From an uncultured Pedosphaera sp. (GTDB lineage Bacteria > Verrucomicrobiota > Verrucomicrobiia > Limisphaerales > Pedosphaeraceae): a DNA stretch of 64,000 bases. Within the stretch, counting starts at the first letter, position 1. Each line of letters starts with the position of its first letter. This document shows, piece after piece, positions 51,102-60,238 of this stretch. A program made the position numbers and the translations under genes. The notes under the pieces were generated by a model. That model saw only the letters and a program-made list of their open reading frames with translations, did no database searches and had not been told where the DNA came from. The stretch lies in NCBI GenBank assembly GCA_903918755.1, contig CAIXFN010000017.1:1-64000 (forward strand), in the 5' to 3' direction.

Positions 51102-51500
51102 ATGAATACTGTGAAGAAGCTTCATCACACCCGCTACCGGGTGGATGATCTGGAACGGACCGTCAAGTTCTACCGCGACGTCCTCGGGTTGGTGGAAACC
51201 CGCCGTCACAAATCCCCGCGCGGTTCGGAACTGGTCTTCATGAAGGCGCCCGAAAGCGAGGAATTGATCGAGTTGTGCTATTTCCCCGCCAGCGGCCCGG
51301 TACACGTGCAGGCGGACCTCACGCATCTGGCCTTTGAGGTCGAGAGTCTCACCGCCTTCGGGGAACACATCGCCGCGCTGGGAGTTCCCTTCTCGGACGG
51401 TCCCAACCTGCGCCCGGACGGCAGCGGCTTTGCCTTCGTGGATGCCCCAGAAGGCTATGAAATTGAATTGATCCAGCGCCCGAAACAACTGCTGGACTGA
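51102..51500 (+). CDS. VOC-family protein (glyoxalase I-like)
   Basis: Small metalloprotein of 132 residues. It has the two beta-alpha-beta-beta-beta modules of the vicinal oxygen chelate fold: HHTRYRVDDLERTVKFYRDV (metal His at the second or third position) and HLAFEVESLTAFGEHIAAL with ELVFMKAPES and GYEIELIQRP, where Glu closes the site. This matches lactoylglutathione lyases and related enzymes, but substrate cannot be fixed. ATGs lie at 51090 and 51102; the second gives MNTVKKLHHTRYRV and is preferred. Confidence 0.85.
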   Translation: MNTVKKLHHTRYRVDDLERTVKFYRDVLGLVETRRHKSPRGSELVFMKAPESEELIELCYFPASGPVHVQADLTHLAFEVESLTAFGEHIAALGVPFSDGPNLRPDGSGFAFVDAPEGYEIELIQRPKQLLD

Positions 51501-51544
51501 GCTTCCACCACCATGCCAGCCCAACCGGTAGCCGTTCCCCGGGG

Positions 51545-52276
51545 GTGGAGTTGAAAATCTCCGTCGTAGTCCCCGCGTTCAATGAGGAGAAGCTCATCGC
51601 GGCCACGCTCGCGCGCATCCAGTCGGCGGCGGCGGCCTTCACCCGGGCGGGTTGGACCTCGGAATTGATCGTCTGCGACAACAATTCCACCGATCGCACC
51701 GCCGAAATCGCCCGGGCGGCGGGGGCCACGGTCGTGTTCGAGCCCGTCAACCAGATCGGCCGCGCCCGCAACACCGGGGCTGCGGCCGCCACCGGCGATT
51801 GGCTCCTGTTCGTGGACGCGGATTCGCATCCCAGCCCCGAACTGCTGGCGGACGTGGTCACCGCCATTCAAAGCAGACGCTACCTGGCGGGCGGTTCCAC
51901 CGTGCGCCTGGATGACTCCTATTTCGTTGCGGGGCTGGTGGTTCGGTTTTGGAATGGCATCAGCCGGTCCGCCAAATTAATGGCCGGCTCCTTCATTTTT
52001 TGCGAGACCGCCGCGTTTCGGGAACTCGGCGGCTTCAACCTCCAATTGTATGCCTCCGAGGAAATCGAATTGAGCCAGCGGTTCAAGCGACTCGCCCGCC
52101 AGCGCCGCCAGCGTTTGGTCATCCTGCACCGCCACCCGCTGGTTACCTCGGCCCGCAAAATGCATCTTTACGGCCACCGGGAACACTTGCGCTTCATCGC
52201 CCGCACCCTCCTGGCCCGGGGCGGCACCCTGAACAACGCCAAGGACTGTAATATTTGGTATGATGGCCGCCGGTAG
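51545..52276 (+). CDS. Family 2 glycosyltransferase
   Basis: Cytoplasmic GT-A enzyme of 243 residues with a GTG start at 51545. ISVVVPAFNEEKLIAATLAR starts the fold, ELIVCDNNSTDRTAEIARAA continues it, and LLFVDADSHPSPELL holds the metal-binding DAD. The later NLQLYASEEIELSQRFKR carries the EE of the acceptor region. It transfers a sugar to an unknown acceptor, perhaps a lipid or surface glycan. There is no obvious operon partner, though the lipid A genes follow 57 bp later. Confidence 0.88.
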   Translation: MELKISVVVPAFNEEKLIAATLARIQSAAAAFTRAGWTSELIVCDNNSTDRTAEIARAAGATVVFEPVNQIGRARNTGAAAATGDWLLFVDADSHPSPELLADVVTAIQSRRYLAGGSTVRLDDSYFVAGLVVRFWNGISRSAKLMAGSFIFCETAAFRELGGFNLQLYASEEIELSQRFKRLARQRRQRLVILHRHPLVTSARKMHLYGHREHLRFIARTLLARGGTLNNAKDCNIWYDGRR

Positions 52277-52333
52277 GTGCCGCCCCAATCTCCCCGCTTG
52301 CCAACCCCAGCCCCGCCCGGTTTAATAATTGGC

Positions 52334-53692
52334 GTGCTACAACAGCAAACGATCAGTCGCCCGGTAAGCTTTTCGGGCATCGGTCTCCACGGCGGCGCGC
52401 GGGTCAACATGACCTTCCTGCCCGCGGCGCCGAACACCGGTATCCGGTTCCGCCGCATCGACTTGGAAGCGCGGCCGGAAATTGAAGCCCGCGTGGAGAA
52501 CGTCGTGGAAACCAACCGCTCCACCACCCTGGCCAAGGGCAACACCCGTGTGCTCACGGTGGAGCACATCCTCGCCACGTTCGCCGGATTCGGTATCGAT
52601 AACGCCATCGTCGAACTCGATGCCTATGAGCCCCCCATTGGTGACGGGAGTTCCCGCGAGTATTGCAAGCTGATCGAGGAGGCGGGCATCACCCCCCAGA
52701 CCGAACGCCGTGATCCCTATCACATCAGCGAGCCATTGGAATTGCAGGCCGGGGAAACCGAAATGGCGGTTTTCCCCCATGACAGCTTCAAGATCACCTG
52801 CACCAGCGCGGATAAGAAGGGCCGCTTCACCCAGTTTTTCAGCCTCGAAGTCACCCCCAAGACCTGGGAAGTCGAACTCTCCCACGCCCGCACCTTTTGC
52901 TTTTTTGAGGAAATCGAATTCCTCATCAAGAATGGCCTGATCAAGGGCGGCAGTCTCGAAAATGCCGTGGTGGTGCGGGACGACGCCGTGCTCACCACCG
53001 AACCGCTACGCTATCCGAACGAGTTCGTCCGCCACAAGATTCTCGATATCATTGGCGACCTTTCCCTGATCGGTCGCCCCATCTGCGGCCACATCATTGC
53101 CATCAAGCCCAGCCATGGCGCCAATTGCGAACTAGCCCGCCTCATCACCGCCCAAATGCGCCGCCCCCTGATTGCCGCGCAGTCGTTCGCTCCCCCACCC
53201 CCGCCGGCTCCGCAAAAAGCCGCAAGTGGTGAAGGACCGGCCCCGGTTCTGCTCCAGGACGGTGCCACTTTGGACGCCATCCAGGTGATGAAGATCCTGC
53301 CGCACCGCTATCCCTTTCTCATGGTGGACAAAGTCATCAAGGTGGACGGTAACAAGATCACGGCGGTGAAGAACGTCACCGTGAACGAGCCCTTTTTCCA
53401 GGGCCATTTCCCGAACCACCCGATCATGCCCGGGGTGCTCCAATTGGAGGCCATCGCGCAGGTGGCGGGCATCCTCACCCTGCGCCAGGCCGATAACATG
53501 GGCAAAATCGCGTATTTCATGTCCGCCGAAAGTGTGAAATGGCGCAAACCGGTCCGCCCGGGCGATACCCTCGTAATCGATGTGGAACTGACGAAATCGC
53601 GTGGTCGCATTGGCAAAGCCAAAGGGGTCTGCTCCGTGGATGGCGAGCCGGTGAGTGAGGCGGAAGTGACTTTCATGCTGGTTGACTCGTGA
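52334..53692 (+). CDS. lpxC/fabZ: Bifunctional LpxC-FabZ: UDP-3-O-acyl-GlcNAc deacetylase / 3-hydroxyacyl-ACP dehydratase
   Basis: Fusion of 452 residues from the GTG at 52334. Residues 1-290 are LpxC, the committed step of lipid A: QTISRPVSFSGIGLHGG, VEHILATFAGFGIDNAIVEL (His of the zinc site), EPPIGDGSS and the C-terminal HKILDIIGDLSLIGRPICGH with zinc ligands. Residues 310-452 are FabZ: ILPHRYPFLMVDKVIKVD with the catalytic His, and GHFPNHPIMPGVLQLEA. A linker of Ala/Pro (FAPPPPPAPQKAAS) joins them. The same fusion is known from Bacteroidota and other phyla. lpxA follows after 22 bp. Confidence 0.95.
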   Translation: MLQQQTISRPVSFSGIGLHGGARVNMTFLPAAPNTGIRFRRIDLEARPEIEARVENVVETNRSTTLAKGNTRVLTVEHILATFAGFGIDNAIVELDAYEPPIGDGSSREYCKLIEEAGITPQTERRDPYHISEPLELQAGETEMAVFPHDSFKITCTSADKKGRFTQFFSLEVTPKTWEVELSHARTFCFFEEIEFLIKNGLIKGGSLENAVVVRDDAVLTTEPLRYPNEFVRHKILDIIGDLSLIGRPICGHIIAIKPSHGANCELARLITAQMRRPLIAAQSFAPPPPPAPQKAASGEGPAPVLLQDGATLDAIQVMKILPHRYPFLMVDKVIKVDGNKITAVKNVTVNEPFFQGHFPNHPIMPGVLQLEAIAQVAGILTLRQADNMGKIAYFMSAESVKWRKPVRPGDTLVIDVELTKSRGRIGKAKGVCSVDGEPVSEAEVTFMLVDS

Positions 53693-53714
53693 ACTGGCCA
53701 TCCTCCTTACCCGC

Positions 53715-54482
53715 ATGATCCACCCCACTGCCGTCATCCATCCCCGCGCCCAAATTGGTGCGGGCTGCCGCATCGGTCCTTACTGCGTCATCGGCGAAAA
53801 CGTCGTGCTCGGCCCCGATTGCGTCCTCCATTCTCACGTCGTGATTGACGGCTTCACCCAATTGGGCGCGGCCAATGAGATTTTTCCCTTTGCCAGCATC
53901 GGCCTCAAGACGCAGGACCTCAAATGGAAGGGCGGCGTCACGCGCACCGTGATCGGCGACCACAACACCTTCCGCGAATACGTAACCATCCACAGCGCCA
54001 CCGGGGATGGCGAAGTCACCACCGTCGGCTCGCACAATAATTTGCTCGCCTACTGCCACGTCGCGCACAACGTTACGATGGGCAATCACGTCATCATGTC
54101 CAACGTCGGCACCCTGGCCGGCCACGTGACGGTGGAAGATCAGGCCATTGTGGGCGGACTGGCGGCGGTGCATCAGTTCTGCCGCATCGGCCGGCTGTCC
54201 ATCATCGGCGGTTGTTCCAAAGTCGTTCAGGACGTCCCTCCGTTCATGCTGGTGGACGGTAATCCCGCCAAAACCCGCACCGTCAACAAAGTGGGACTGG
54301 ACCGCGCCGGCATCTCCGAGGAAGTCCAAGCGGCGCTGCGGCAGGCTTACAAATTCCTGTTCCGCGAAGGCCTCACCAACCCCAACGCGGTCGCCCGGAT
54401 TGAGAGCGAACTCCCGTCACTCCCGGAAATCCTGCACCTCATCCAGTTCGTCAAAACCAGCGAACGCGGGATCAGCCGATAG
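53715..54482 (+). CDS. lpxA: UDP-N-acetylglucosamine acyltransferase
   Basis: First step of lipid A synthesis, 255 residues. The N-terminal left-handed beta helix shows hexapeptide repeats starting MIHPTAVIHPRAQIGAGC and running through IGPYCVIGENVVLGPDC. The catalytic His lies in NNLLAYCHVAHN, and GGLAAVHQFCRIGRLSIIGG is a second conserved stretch. The C-terminal helical part follows. The start at 53715 fits MIHPTAVI. It is the natural partner of the LpxC part of the gene before, and lpxD is not seen here. Confidence 0.95.
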   Translation: MIHPTAVIHPRAQIGAGCRIGPYCVIGENVVLGPDCVLHSHVVIDGFTQLGAANEIFPFASIGLKTQDLKWKGGVTRTVIGDHNTFREYVTIHSATGDGEVTTVGSHNNLLAYCHVAHNVTMGNHVIMSNVGTLAGHVTVEDQAIVGGLAAVHQFCRIGRLSIIGGCSKVVQDVPPFMLVDGNPAKTRTVNKVGLDRAGISEEVQAALRQAYKFLFREGLTNPNAVARIESELPSLPEILHLIQFVKTSERGISR

Positions 54483-54583
54483 GGCTCCGGCGGGCGCCGG
54501 CGCCTGACTTCAGCAGGTCACGCTTCCCGACCGTAATCGCATTCACCTTGCGGATAATTCCAGCTAATGGAAGAATTCCCCGC

Positions 54584-55804
54584 ATGACACCGAACCAAAA
54601 GGTGACTGCATTTTCCCGCGGCCGGGTAATATTCTGGCTCCTGGCCCTGTTTACAGGCTGGTTCCTCGCCTTCCCCGGAACCTCCATTCTTGCCCAATCA
54701 ACCATTAGTAACGCCATAACCTCCCCGCTCATATTCGAGCAAATCCTCGCCACCAACGGTGTGGTTCTGATGACCAACGCGGAGTTTCGCCAGATCATTG
54801 GTCGCAAAGCCATTTTCAAAGCCAACTCCCTTTCCGTCAGCTTTGACCTTGAGCGACTTGCCCCCGCGGTGCTCGCCCGCTTGCCGATCACTCCGACAAA
54901 TCCCCAAGCAGTCCCTTCGCCAAATCTCACCACCAACTCCGCTCCCAAGTCGCCTCCCAACCCCAAAATCCCCGGCATAGCCCGAATTCCCGGTGGCCCC
55001 TTCACGCTGGGCAATGCCATCGGTGATCCGGACATCACGGACGCCGACCCATTGCCGGTAAACGTGTCGGCGTTTTACATGGATGTTAACTTGGTGACGT
55101 TGAGTCGTTGGCAAGCAATCCATGCCTGGGCCACCAACCATGGATATTCCTTCAGTCATCCCGGCGCGGGCAAGGCCGCCTATCACCCGGTCCACAGCAT
55201 CGATTGGTTCGACGCCATCAAATGGTGCAATGCCCTTTCGCAACGGGCTGGCCGGGTCCCCGTTTATTGCCTGGATCCCGCCCTGAAACTCGTTTTCACC
55301 TCCGGCGAGGGCGCGCGGATTTTTGCCAATTGGTCGGCGAACGGTTACCGGTTGCCTACCGAGGCGGAATGGGAGAAAGCCGCCCGGGGAGGAGTGTCCG
55401 GTCAAAGATTTCCGTGGGGCAATAAGATCGAGCAAAAGCTCGCGAACTACACTGGTAACCCCGGCAGCTTCGCTTACGACGGTGGACCGGGCGGAAACAA
55501 TCCCGTGGGCGCCATCGGCGGCAACTCCCCGGCCACGAGTCCCGTCGGCTCTTTCCCACCCAACGCGTTTGGCCTCTACGACATGGCGGGAAACCTGGAT
55601 GCCTGGTGTTGGGATTTTGGCGGATCTCCTTATGGCGGCGGCACCGATCCCCACGGTCCCGAATCCGGTGCCACGCACATTGTCCGCGGCGGCAGTTGGG
55701 GCGACACCCCCGCCATCTGTCGCACCGCCAATCGCAACGGCGGCAATCCCGACGCTGGCTACGACCGCATCGGCTTCCGCTGCGTCCTCAACGCGCCCCA
55801 GTAA
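54584..55804 (+). CDS. Secreted formylglycine-generating-enzyme (FGE)-like protein
   Basis: Exported protein of 406 residues with signal peptide to about residue 37 (GTSILAQ). A variable N-terminal part (residues 40-140) precedes an FGE/SUMF1-like fold: ARIPGGPFTLGNAIGDP, DVNLVTLSRWQAIHAWA, GYRLPTEAEWEKAARGG, RFPWGNKI, NAFGLYDMAGNLDAWCWDFG and RGGSWGD with IGFRCVLN. The active FGE in bacteria uses two Cys in the core; the C residue in CRTANRN near the end of the fold is the only obvious candidate, so activity is open. The start at 54584 follows the usual pattern; an upstream TTG at 54548 gives a longer frame. Confidence 0.85.
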   Translation: MTPNQKVTAFSRGRVIFWLLALFTGWFLAFPGTSILAQSTISNAITSPLIFEQILATNGVVLMTNAEFRQIIGRKAIFKANSLSVSFDLERLAPAVLARLPITPTNPQAVPSPNLTTNSAPKSPPNPKIPGIARIPGGPFTLGNAIGDPDITDADPLPVNVSAFYMDVNLVTLSRWQAIHAWATNHGYSFSHPGAGKAAYHPVHSIDWFDAIKWCNALSQRAGRVPVYCLDPALKLVFTSGEGARIFANWSANGYRLPTEAEWEKAARGGVSGQRFPWGNKIEQKLANYTGNPGSFAYDGGPGGNNPVGAIGGNSPATSPVGSFPPNAFGLYDMAGNLDAWCWDFGGSPYGGGTDPHGPESGATHIVRGGSWGDTPAICRTANRNGGNPDAGYDRIGFRCVLNAPQ

Positions 55805-55830
55805 AGCTCGGCGAAAAGCGGTGTCTTCGT

Positions 55831-56784
55831 TCAGGCGCCTCTTTTCCGCACCTTATCGGCGATCAGCAAGGCCAGCCGGCTCCATAACTTATTAAAAATC
55901 CACGCTGCGCCCAATCCCAACACCAAACCCAGCGTAACCCCCAAAAGCCATCGCCAGGGGGAAGTCCACGGGACTTTCGAAATCCAATTGGCCAGGGAGA
56001 TCGCCAGCACGCCCCCGCCCATCCCTACGAGCGCTCCCAGCAACAAAAACAGGGTCCGAAAACCATCCGTAATGCTCCGCCGCAAAAACCCCACGAGCAC
56101 CGAAGTTGACAATACTCCCACAATAATCGCCACCCCCAGCGCGACGAAAAACAGGAGCACTCCCAGCAAGGCAATTCCCAGAAGGACCAGCCCAATCAAG
56201 GACATGAATAGGAGGCCGGGGCTAAAGTCATCCGACGTGTCCAACGGTTTTGGTTCCACCGGCGCGCCTGCCCACCGCTCCAGCGCGGGCTGCACTACCG
56301 CCAGGGTCAATGGGTTAACCTCCAGCGTTGGGTCACCACCCTTATAAAGTAGAATAAGTTGATTAGTGATAATTCCGTATTCCGATTCCGTGTGGAATTC
56401 CATCTCCAGACTTTCCCTCACCACCCCTTCGCCAGTTTGAATCCAGCCCGGTCCCTGATGAATCTCCTGTTCGGAAACCCAGCGGTAGCCATCGACAGAC
56501 TTTCGAAAACAAATGTTCCGGCTGGGATTGCCCTCAAAATAAAGCCGCCAGAGAGGTTCCTTCCCCCTTCCCTCGATCTGCATCGTGATGGGCACATTGC
56601 TGGAAATGCACGAGAACCCCAACGCCAGCCGATCCACCCGGTCCAACGCCGCCAAGAAGGGTTGCAACTTCGGGTCGGTGATGACGACTATTTCCTGTAT
56701 GGGGCCATTGTCGTGGCAACCAGCCAGGGCCAGGCAAAGCAAGGCCAGGCAATATACAAACCCACCGGTCATTTTGAATTTCAT
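55831..56784 (-). CDS. Putative lipoprotein with C-terminal membrane segments
   Basis: Protein of 317 residues from the ATG at 56784, with signal sequence and lipobox ALAGC (MKFKMTGGFVYCLALLCLAL). Residues 25-175 are soluble with no family seen. From residue 185 there are three or four hydrophobic segments: FSPGLLFMSLIGLVLLGIAL, LLFFVALGVAIIVGVLSTSV, LFLLLGALVGMGGGVLAISL and LLGVTLGLVLGLGAAWIF. A lipidated N-terminus on a multi-span protein is odd. It follows the HD gene after 16 bp on the same strand. Confidence 0.6.
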   Translation of the reverse strand: MKFKMTGGFVYCLALLCLALAGCHDNGPIQEIVVITDPKLQPFLAALDRVDRLALGFSCISSNVPITMQIEGRGKEPLWRLYFEGNPSRNICFRKSVDGYRWVSEQEIHQGPGWIQTGEGVVRESLEMEFHTESEYGIITNQLILLYKGGDPTLEVNPLTLAVVQPALERWAGAPVEPKPLDTSDDFSPGLLFMSLIGLVLLGIALLGVLLFFVALGVAIIVGVLSTSVLVGFLRRSITDGFRTLFLLLGALVGMGGGVLAISLANWISKVPWTSPWRWLLGVTLGLVLGLGAAWIFNKLWSRLALLIADKVRKRGA

Positions 56785-56800
56785 AAAGCCGCTGCAATTA

Positions 56801-57436
56801 TCAGGCCGTGCCATCCCACAAACGAGCCACGGAAGCAGCGAGATTCTTCCTGGCTTGCGCTTCATATTTGGCGCGAAAATATTCGGTGCCATACAAAAAG
56901 GGACGGGCCAGAAACCGTTCTAGAATTTCCGCCCGCTTTATTGTAAACACCGCTTCCGGCACCCACTGATACTCCTGCCGGATCTGGCGCTCGTATTCCC
57001 AAAACCGTGCCTCCTCCCGCCCCAGGATACTGAGATCAATGTCCACGAGGAGCGGCGCATCCGGGTGCAGTGAACCATCGTGATGTTTGGTGGCCATTAC
57101 CAGTCGGACGACCACCTCGGCATCCTCCTGCGGCAACCCCAGCGCGGCCAAAAAGTCGCGCGCCAGGTCCGCGCTGCGCTCCTCGTTATCAGCCGCTCGC
57201 GGGTCATATACTGCATCGTGATACCAGATGGCGAACTCCACGCTCAATGGCTGACTCGCCAATTCCCGGACGTCCGCAAACTCTTCCAGGCATTCGGCAA
57301 TGTGATGACCATTGTGGTAGGCGCGCACCGGTTCGGCATAACGCCGCAACAACTCCTCGTAGGTTGCGGAAACCGGACCACGTGCCCCGGCCGAATCACA
57401 GAGGACCTGCCACCTTTGCAAGTCAGGCAACTTCAA
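56801..57436 (-). CDS. HD-domain phosphohydrolase
   Basis: Small predicted metal-dependent phosphohydrolase. If started at TTG 57436 it has 211 residues, and that TTG overlaps the coaD stop as TTGA. The frame is also open up to 57502. Metal ligands are seen in YHNGHHIAECLEEF, the HD of WYHDAVYDP and ATKHHDGSLHPDAPLLVDID. The family acts on small phosphorylated or nucleotide substrates, but none is known for this group. Coupling to coaD suggests one transcript; a functional link is not proven. Confidence 0.8.
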   Translation of the reverse strand: MKLPDLQRWQVLCDSAGARGPVSATYEELLRRYAEPVRAYHNGHHIAECLEEFADVRELASQPLSVEFAIWYHDAVYDPRAADNEERSADLARDFLAALGLPQEDAEVVVRLVMATKHHDGSLHPDAPLLVDIDLSILGREEARFWEYERQIRQEYQWVPEAVFTIKRAEILERFLARPFLYGTEYFRAKYEAQARKNLAASVARLWDGTA

Positions 57437-57936
57437 CGGTAGTGCTCCAAAAGTTTTTGATAAACGCCCGGACTCAAGTATTGGCGAACAATCTTCTGCC
57501 ATCCTCGGGGTCCCACCAAGCCACGCACCATGCTCGAACTCACCTCGGCGATGCCGCGCGGCGGCATCAGGAAAACGGTGCAGATGGCCGGATCCAAATC
57601 GCCATTGATGTTGCGCATGGTGCGCTCAAATTCGTAATCGCTCTCCGAACGGATGCCGCGCAAGATATGGGTCGCCCCCACCGATTGCGCGTAGTCAATC
57701 AGGTAAAGATTGGAGAAGGAGTCCACGGAAACGGTCCGCTGCCGCTTGACCGTCTCCCGCAGCATCGCGAGCCGGGTCTCCAGGGAAAAAGTGTATTTCT
57801 TCTCCGGGTTGACGCCCACCGCCACAATCAACCGGTCAAACAGGCGCACGCCCTGTTCGATCATCCACAAATGCCCGATCGTGGGTGGATCAAAACTCCC
57901 CGCGTACACTCCCAGCCTTTGCTTCTTCGCCCTCAT
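57433..57936 (-). CDS. coaD: Pantetheine-phosphate adenylyltransferase
   Basis: Fourth step of coenzyme A synthesis, 167 residues from the ATG at 57936 (MRAKKQRLGVYAGSFDPPT). The nucleotidyltransferase signature GSFDPPTIGH is at residues 13-22, RGIRSESDYEFERTM carries the family binding residues, and EVSSSMVR replaces the usual SSTxVR near the C-terminus. The frame is open back to 58017, but those residues are not conserved. The HD gene overlaps its stop. Confidence 0.94.
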   Translation of the reverse strand: MRAKKQRLGVYAGSFDPPTIGHLWMIEQGVRLFDRLIVAVGVNPEKKYTFSLETRLAMLRETVKRQRTVSVDSFSNLYLIDYAQSVGATHILRGIRSESDYEFERTMRNINGDLDPAICTVFLMPPRGIAEVSSSMVRGLVGPRGWQKIVRQYLSPGVYQKLLEHYR

Positions 57937-58089
57937 GACCAGAACCCTACCACTCCCCCGGCATTTGTCAGTCGCGGAATCGCCTGAGTTGCAGGCCCCA
58001 GCCGTTGCCTGTATCAAAGCGGTTTCGGATGTCCCTGGCTTCCTGTAAGCCCCGGGAAAACCTGGATTGAGCTCTCGCTGAGCCGTCAG

Positions 58090-58566
58090 CTAATGTCCCG
58101 CGCTTGAATCAGACCAAATCTCCAACGCCCGAAACAACTCATCCGCCACCCCGTACTCATCCACCAGGTGGGATCTCGTCTCGATCAGATGCTGCAGAAG
58201 CAGAACCACCGCCTTCCGCTGCTCCGGGGTGCACGCCAAATGTCTCGCATTCCCCCGACCATCCGAGCAGAGGTGAGAAAGTAACCGAGCGCCATACCAA
58301 TCGAAGGGCTCTTGGGGCTTGCTCAGGGCGAGCCTGGCGAAGGCGGGCAGGTAATAGGCAAAGCCCTCCGGCGAAATGAAGCAAATCGGATCCTCGCCGA
58401 CATTGCCCACGTCCTCCATCCGCAGCGTGATGTGGTCACGCGCACGCAACATCGCATCATGTCCCGCGCATTCCTCGCAGTGGTTGAAATCCGTGAAATG
58501 CCCGGGTCGCCGGCATTTGGCAAACGCCTGCTGAATCGTTCCGCGAATCTGAACATCGGAGTTCAT
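58090..58566 (-). CDS. Conserved hypothetical protein (DUF6714-like)
   Basis: Protein of 158 residues starting MNSDVQIRGTIQQAFA. It has HCEECAGHD (a CxxC close to His) near residue 30 and ICFISPEGFAYYLPAFARLA near residue 63, which fits my memory of the DUF6714 family of cytoplasmic proteins. Function is unknown. It sits between coaD and the CrtO-like gene on the same strand, with 153 bp before coaD and 63 bp after the CrtO-like gene. Confidence 0.6.
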   Translation of the reverse strand: MNSDVQIRGTIQQAFAKCRRPGHFTDFNHCEECAGHDAMLRARDHITLRMEDVGNVGEDPICFISPEGFAYYLPAFARLALSKPQEPFDWYGARLLSHLCSDGRGNARHLACTPEQRKAVVLLLQHLIETRSHLVDEYGVADELFRALEIWSDSSAGH

Positions 58567-58629
58567 ACTGGGAAAAAGTCGGTTTAGTGGCCCAAAGGTG
58601 CCAGTGGATCATTGCAAAGGAAAGCACCT

Positions 58630-59193
58630 TCACCGGGTGCCGGTCGGGACCCACTTCCGCGATCTCTGGACCGCCACACGCTCTAACCGGCAGCGCACCC
58701 AGCGCAGATGCAGGATTGGATAGACATTGCCAAAGACCTGAACGGCCACCATTCCGAGCAGCGCGCTCCACCAATTGATCTTAACCAGGTAAAGGAGATA
58801 GGGCAGGAGCAGCAGGGCCGCCCCCCAGTGGGCCGCTTCCGCCGTTTCCAACTGGGCGGGCACGGCGGCGCGCGCGGCGTCCGATGCCGCGAGATAAACC
58901 TCGCGGTTCAAAAAGCGGAGGGGAGTGCGCCGGAGGAGGATGCCAAATTGGGGCACCCCCAGCTTCCGATACAGGCGACCGTCGGTTTCCCAGGCCTGCA
59001 ACACTTGCAAACTCAGCGGCAACGGGAGCAGGTAGAATGGCCGCGCCATCGCCACCAACCCGAGAAAACAGAGCATTACGTCCAAGGCAAACCACGGCGA
59101 ACGGAAGCCGAAGAAGCGACCGAATTGCGGGAGGGAGAAGGCAAATGCCCCCGCCACCAGCAGGAAGATCAAGAATGCGCGCCGTTTTTGCAT
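58630..59193 (-). CDS. Small membrane protein resembling CrtO-type acyltransferases
   Basis: Integral membrane protein of 187 residues from the ATG at 59193 (MQKRRAFLIFLLVAGAFAFS). Four hydrophobic stretches are seen. The pattern WETDGRLYRKLGVPQFGILL and the end GNVYPILHLRWVRCRLER match the glycosyl-4,4'-diaponeurosporenoate acyltransferase family of carotenoid synthesis (WE-x2-G-x2-Y and NxYPI). No carotenoid genes are near, so the true substrate is open. The frame runs to 59457 upstream, but those residues are basic and not conserved. Confidence 0.5.
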   Translation of the reverse strand: MQKRRAFLIFLLVAGAFAFSLPQFGRFFGFRSPWFALDVMLCFLGLVAMARPFYLLPLPLSLQVLQAWETDGRLYRKLGVPQFGILLRRTPLRFLNREVYLAASDAARAAVPAQLETAEAAHWGAALLLLPYLLYLVKINWWSALLGMVAVQVFGNVYPILHLRWVRCRLERVAVQRSRKWVPTGTR

Positions 59194-59401
59194 GGACTCT
59201 GCCCAAACCACCCGCCGGAGGGTCGAGTTAAGGTCTTTCGAATTCCGGGCCCTTCGGATCACGCAGCGCCGGATTCCTGAACGCGCAGCATCAATCCCCT
59301 TCCCCGCATAATCAACCTCAATCCGTGACCGTTCCCGGCGGCACCCCTCGGGCCCATCGGTCCGGCTTGCCCGCCGCGCCAAATCCTGCCATTTTTTCAC
59401 C

Positions 59402-60145
59402 ATGCCAGATGATGCCATTCCCGGCCGGATTCCCGAGGTGCAGCAGTTTCGCACCACCCATTGGAGCGTCGTCCTGCGCGCGAGCCGCTCGGAGAACGCG
59501 GACGAGGCGCACCGCGCGCTGGAGGAATTGTGCCGGGCTTATTGGTATCCCATTTACGCTTTCATCCGGCGGCGGGGCACGGGCCTGCATGATGCGCAGG
59601 ATTTGACCCAGGCTTTCTTCGAAAAACTCCTGGAGAAACAGACCCTCGCGGTGGCCGATCGCCAACGCGGCCGTTTCCGGACCTTTCTTCTGTCCGCCCT
59701 GAACAACTTCCTGATCAACGAGGCGCGCGACGCCAAGCGACTCAAACGCGGCGGCGGCGCGGAGGTCATATCCCTCGATCTGGAAACGGCCGAGCAACAG
59801 CTGGCTTTGGAACCCGTCAGCGGCGAATCCCCGGAGCGGGTTTACGAACGCAACTGGGTGGAAGTCATGATGCGACGCGTGCTCGACCGCCTGCAGGCCG
59901 ACTCTGTGACCGAAGGCCAGGCCGAACGGTTCAGCCAACTGCGGGTCTATCTGGTGGGCGAACAGGGCGCCCCGTCCTTCACGGAAATGGCCAACCGCCT
60001 CGGCCTGACCGAGGCCGCCGTCAAAGGCCTGGTCCGGCGATTGCGCGCGCGCTACCGGTTGCTTTTCCGCGAGGAAATCGCCCAGACTTTGGGGGATGAC
60101 CAGGACATCGACGCGGAGATCAAGTATTTGATGACGCTCTACTGA
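59402..60145 (+). CDS. ECF-type RNA polymerase sigma factor
   Basis: Sigma factor of 247 residues that directs RNA polymerase to specific promoters. It begins with EVQQFRTTHWSVVLRASRSE, the N-terminal motif of the ECF group that in planctomycetes and verrucomicrobia accompanies protein kinases. Sigma region 2 is at LEELCRAYWYPIYAFIRRRG with DAQDLTQAFFEKLLEK. Region 4 is at PSFTEMANRLGLTEAAVKGL followed by VRRLRARYRLLFREEIAQT. A kinase gene follows after 93 bp in the same direction. No anti-sigma factor is seen, so control is likely through phosphorylation (inference from the family). Confidence 0.93.
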   Translation: MPDDAIPGRIPEVQQFRTTHWSVVLRASRSENADEAHRALEELCRAYWYPIYAFIRRRGTGLHDAQDLTQAFFEKLLEKQTLAVADRQRGRFRTFLLSALNNFLINEARDAKRLKRGGGAEVISLDLETAEQQLALEPVSGESPERVYERNWVEVMMRRVLDRLQADSVTEGQAERFSQLRVYLVGEQGAPSFTEMANRLGLTEAAVKGLVRRLRARYRLLFREEIAQTLGDDQDIDAEIKYLMTLY

Positions 60146-60238
60146 TCGCCCCGTTCCTGCCCCCGTGTGGCGCTCCCAAAAAACTGAAATTTATCCCTTT
60201 GGCTGCGGTCCCATCCGGCGGAAACGGGGTAGCACCCA

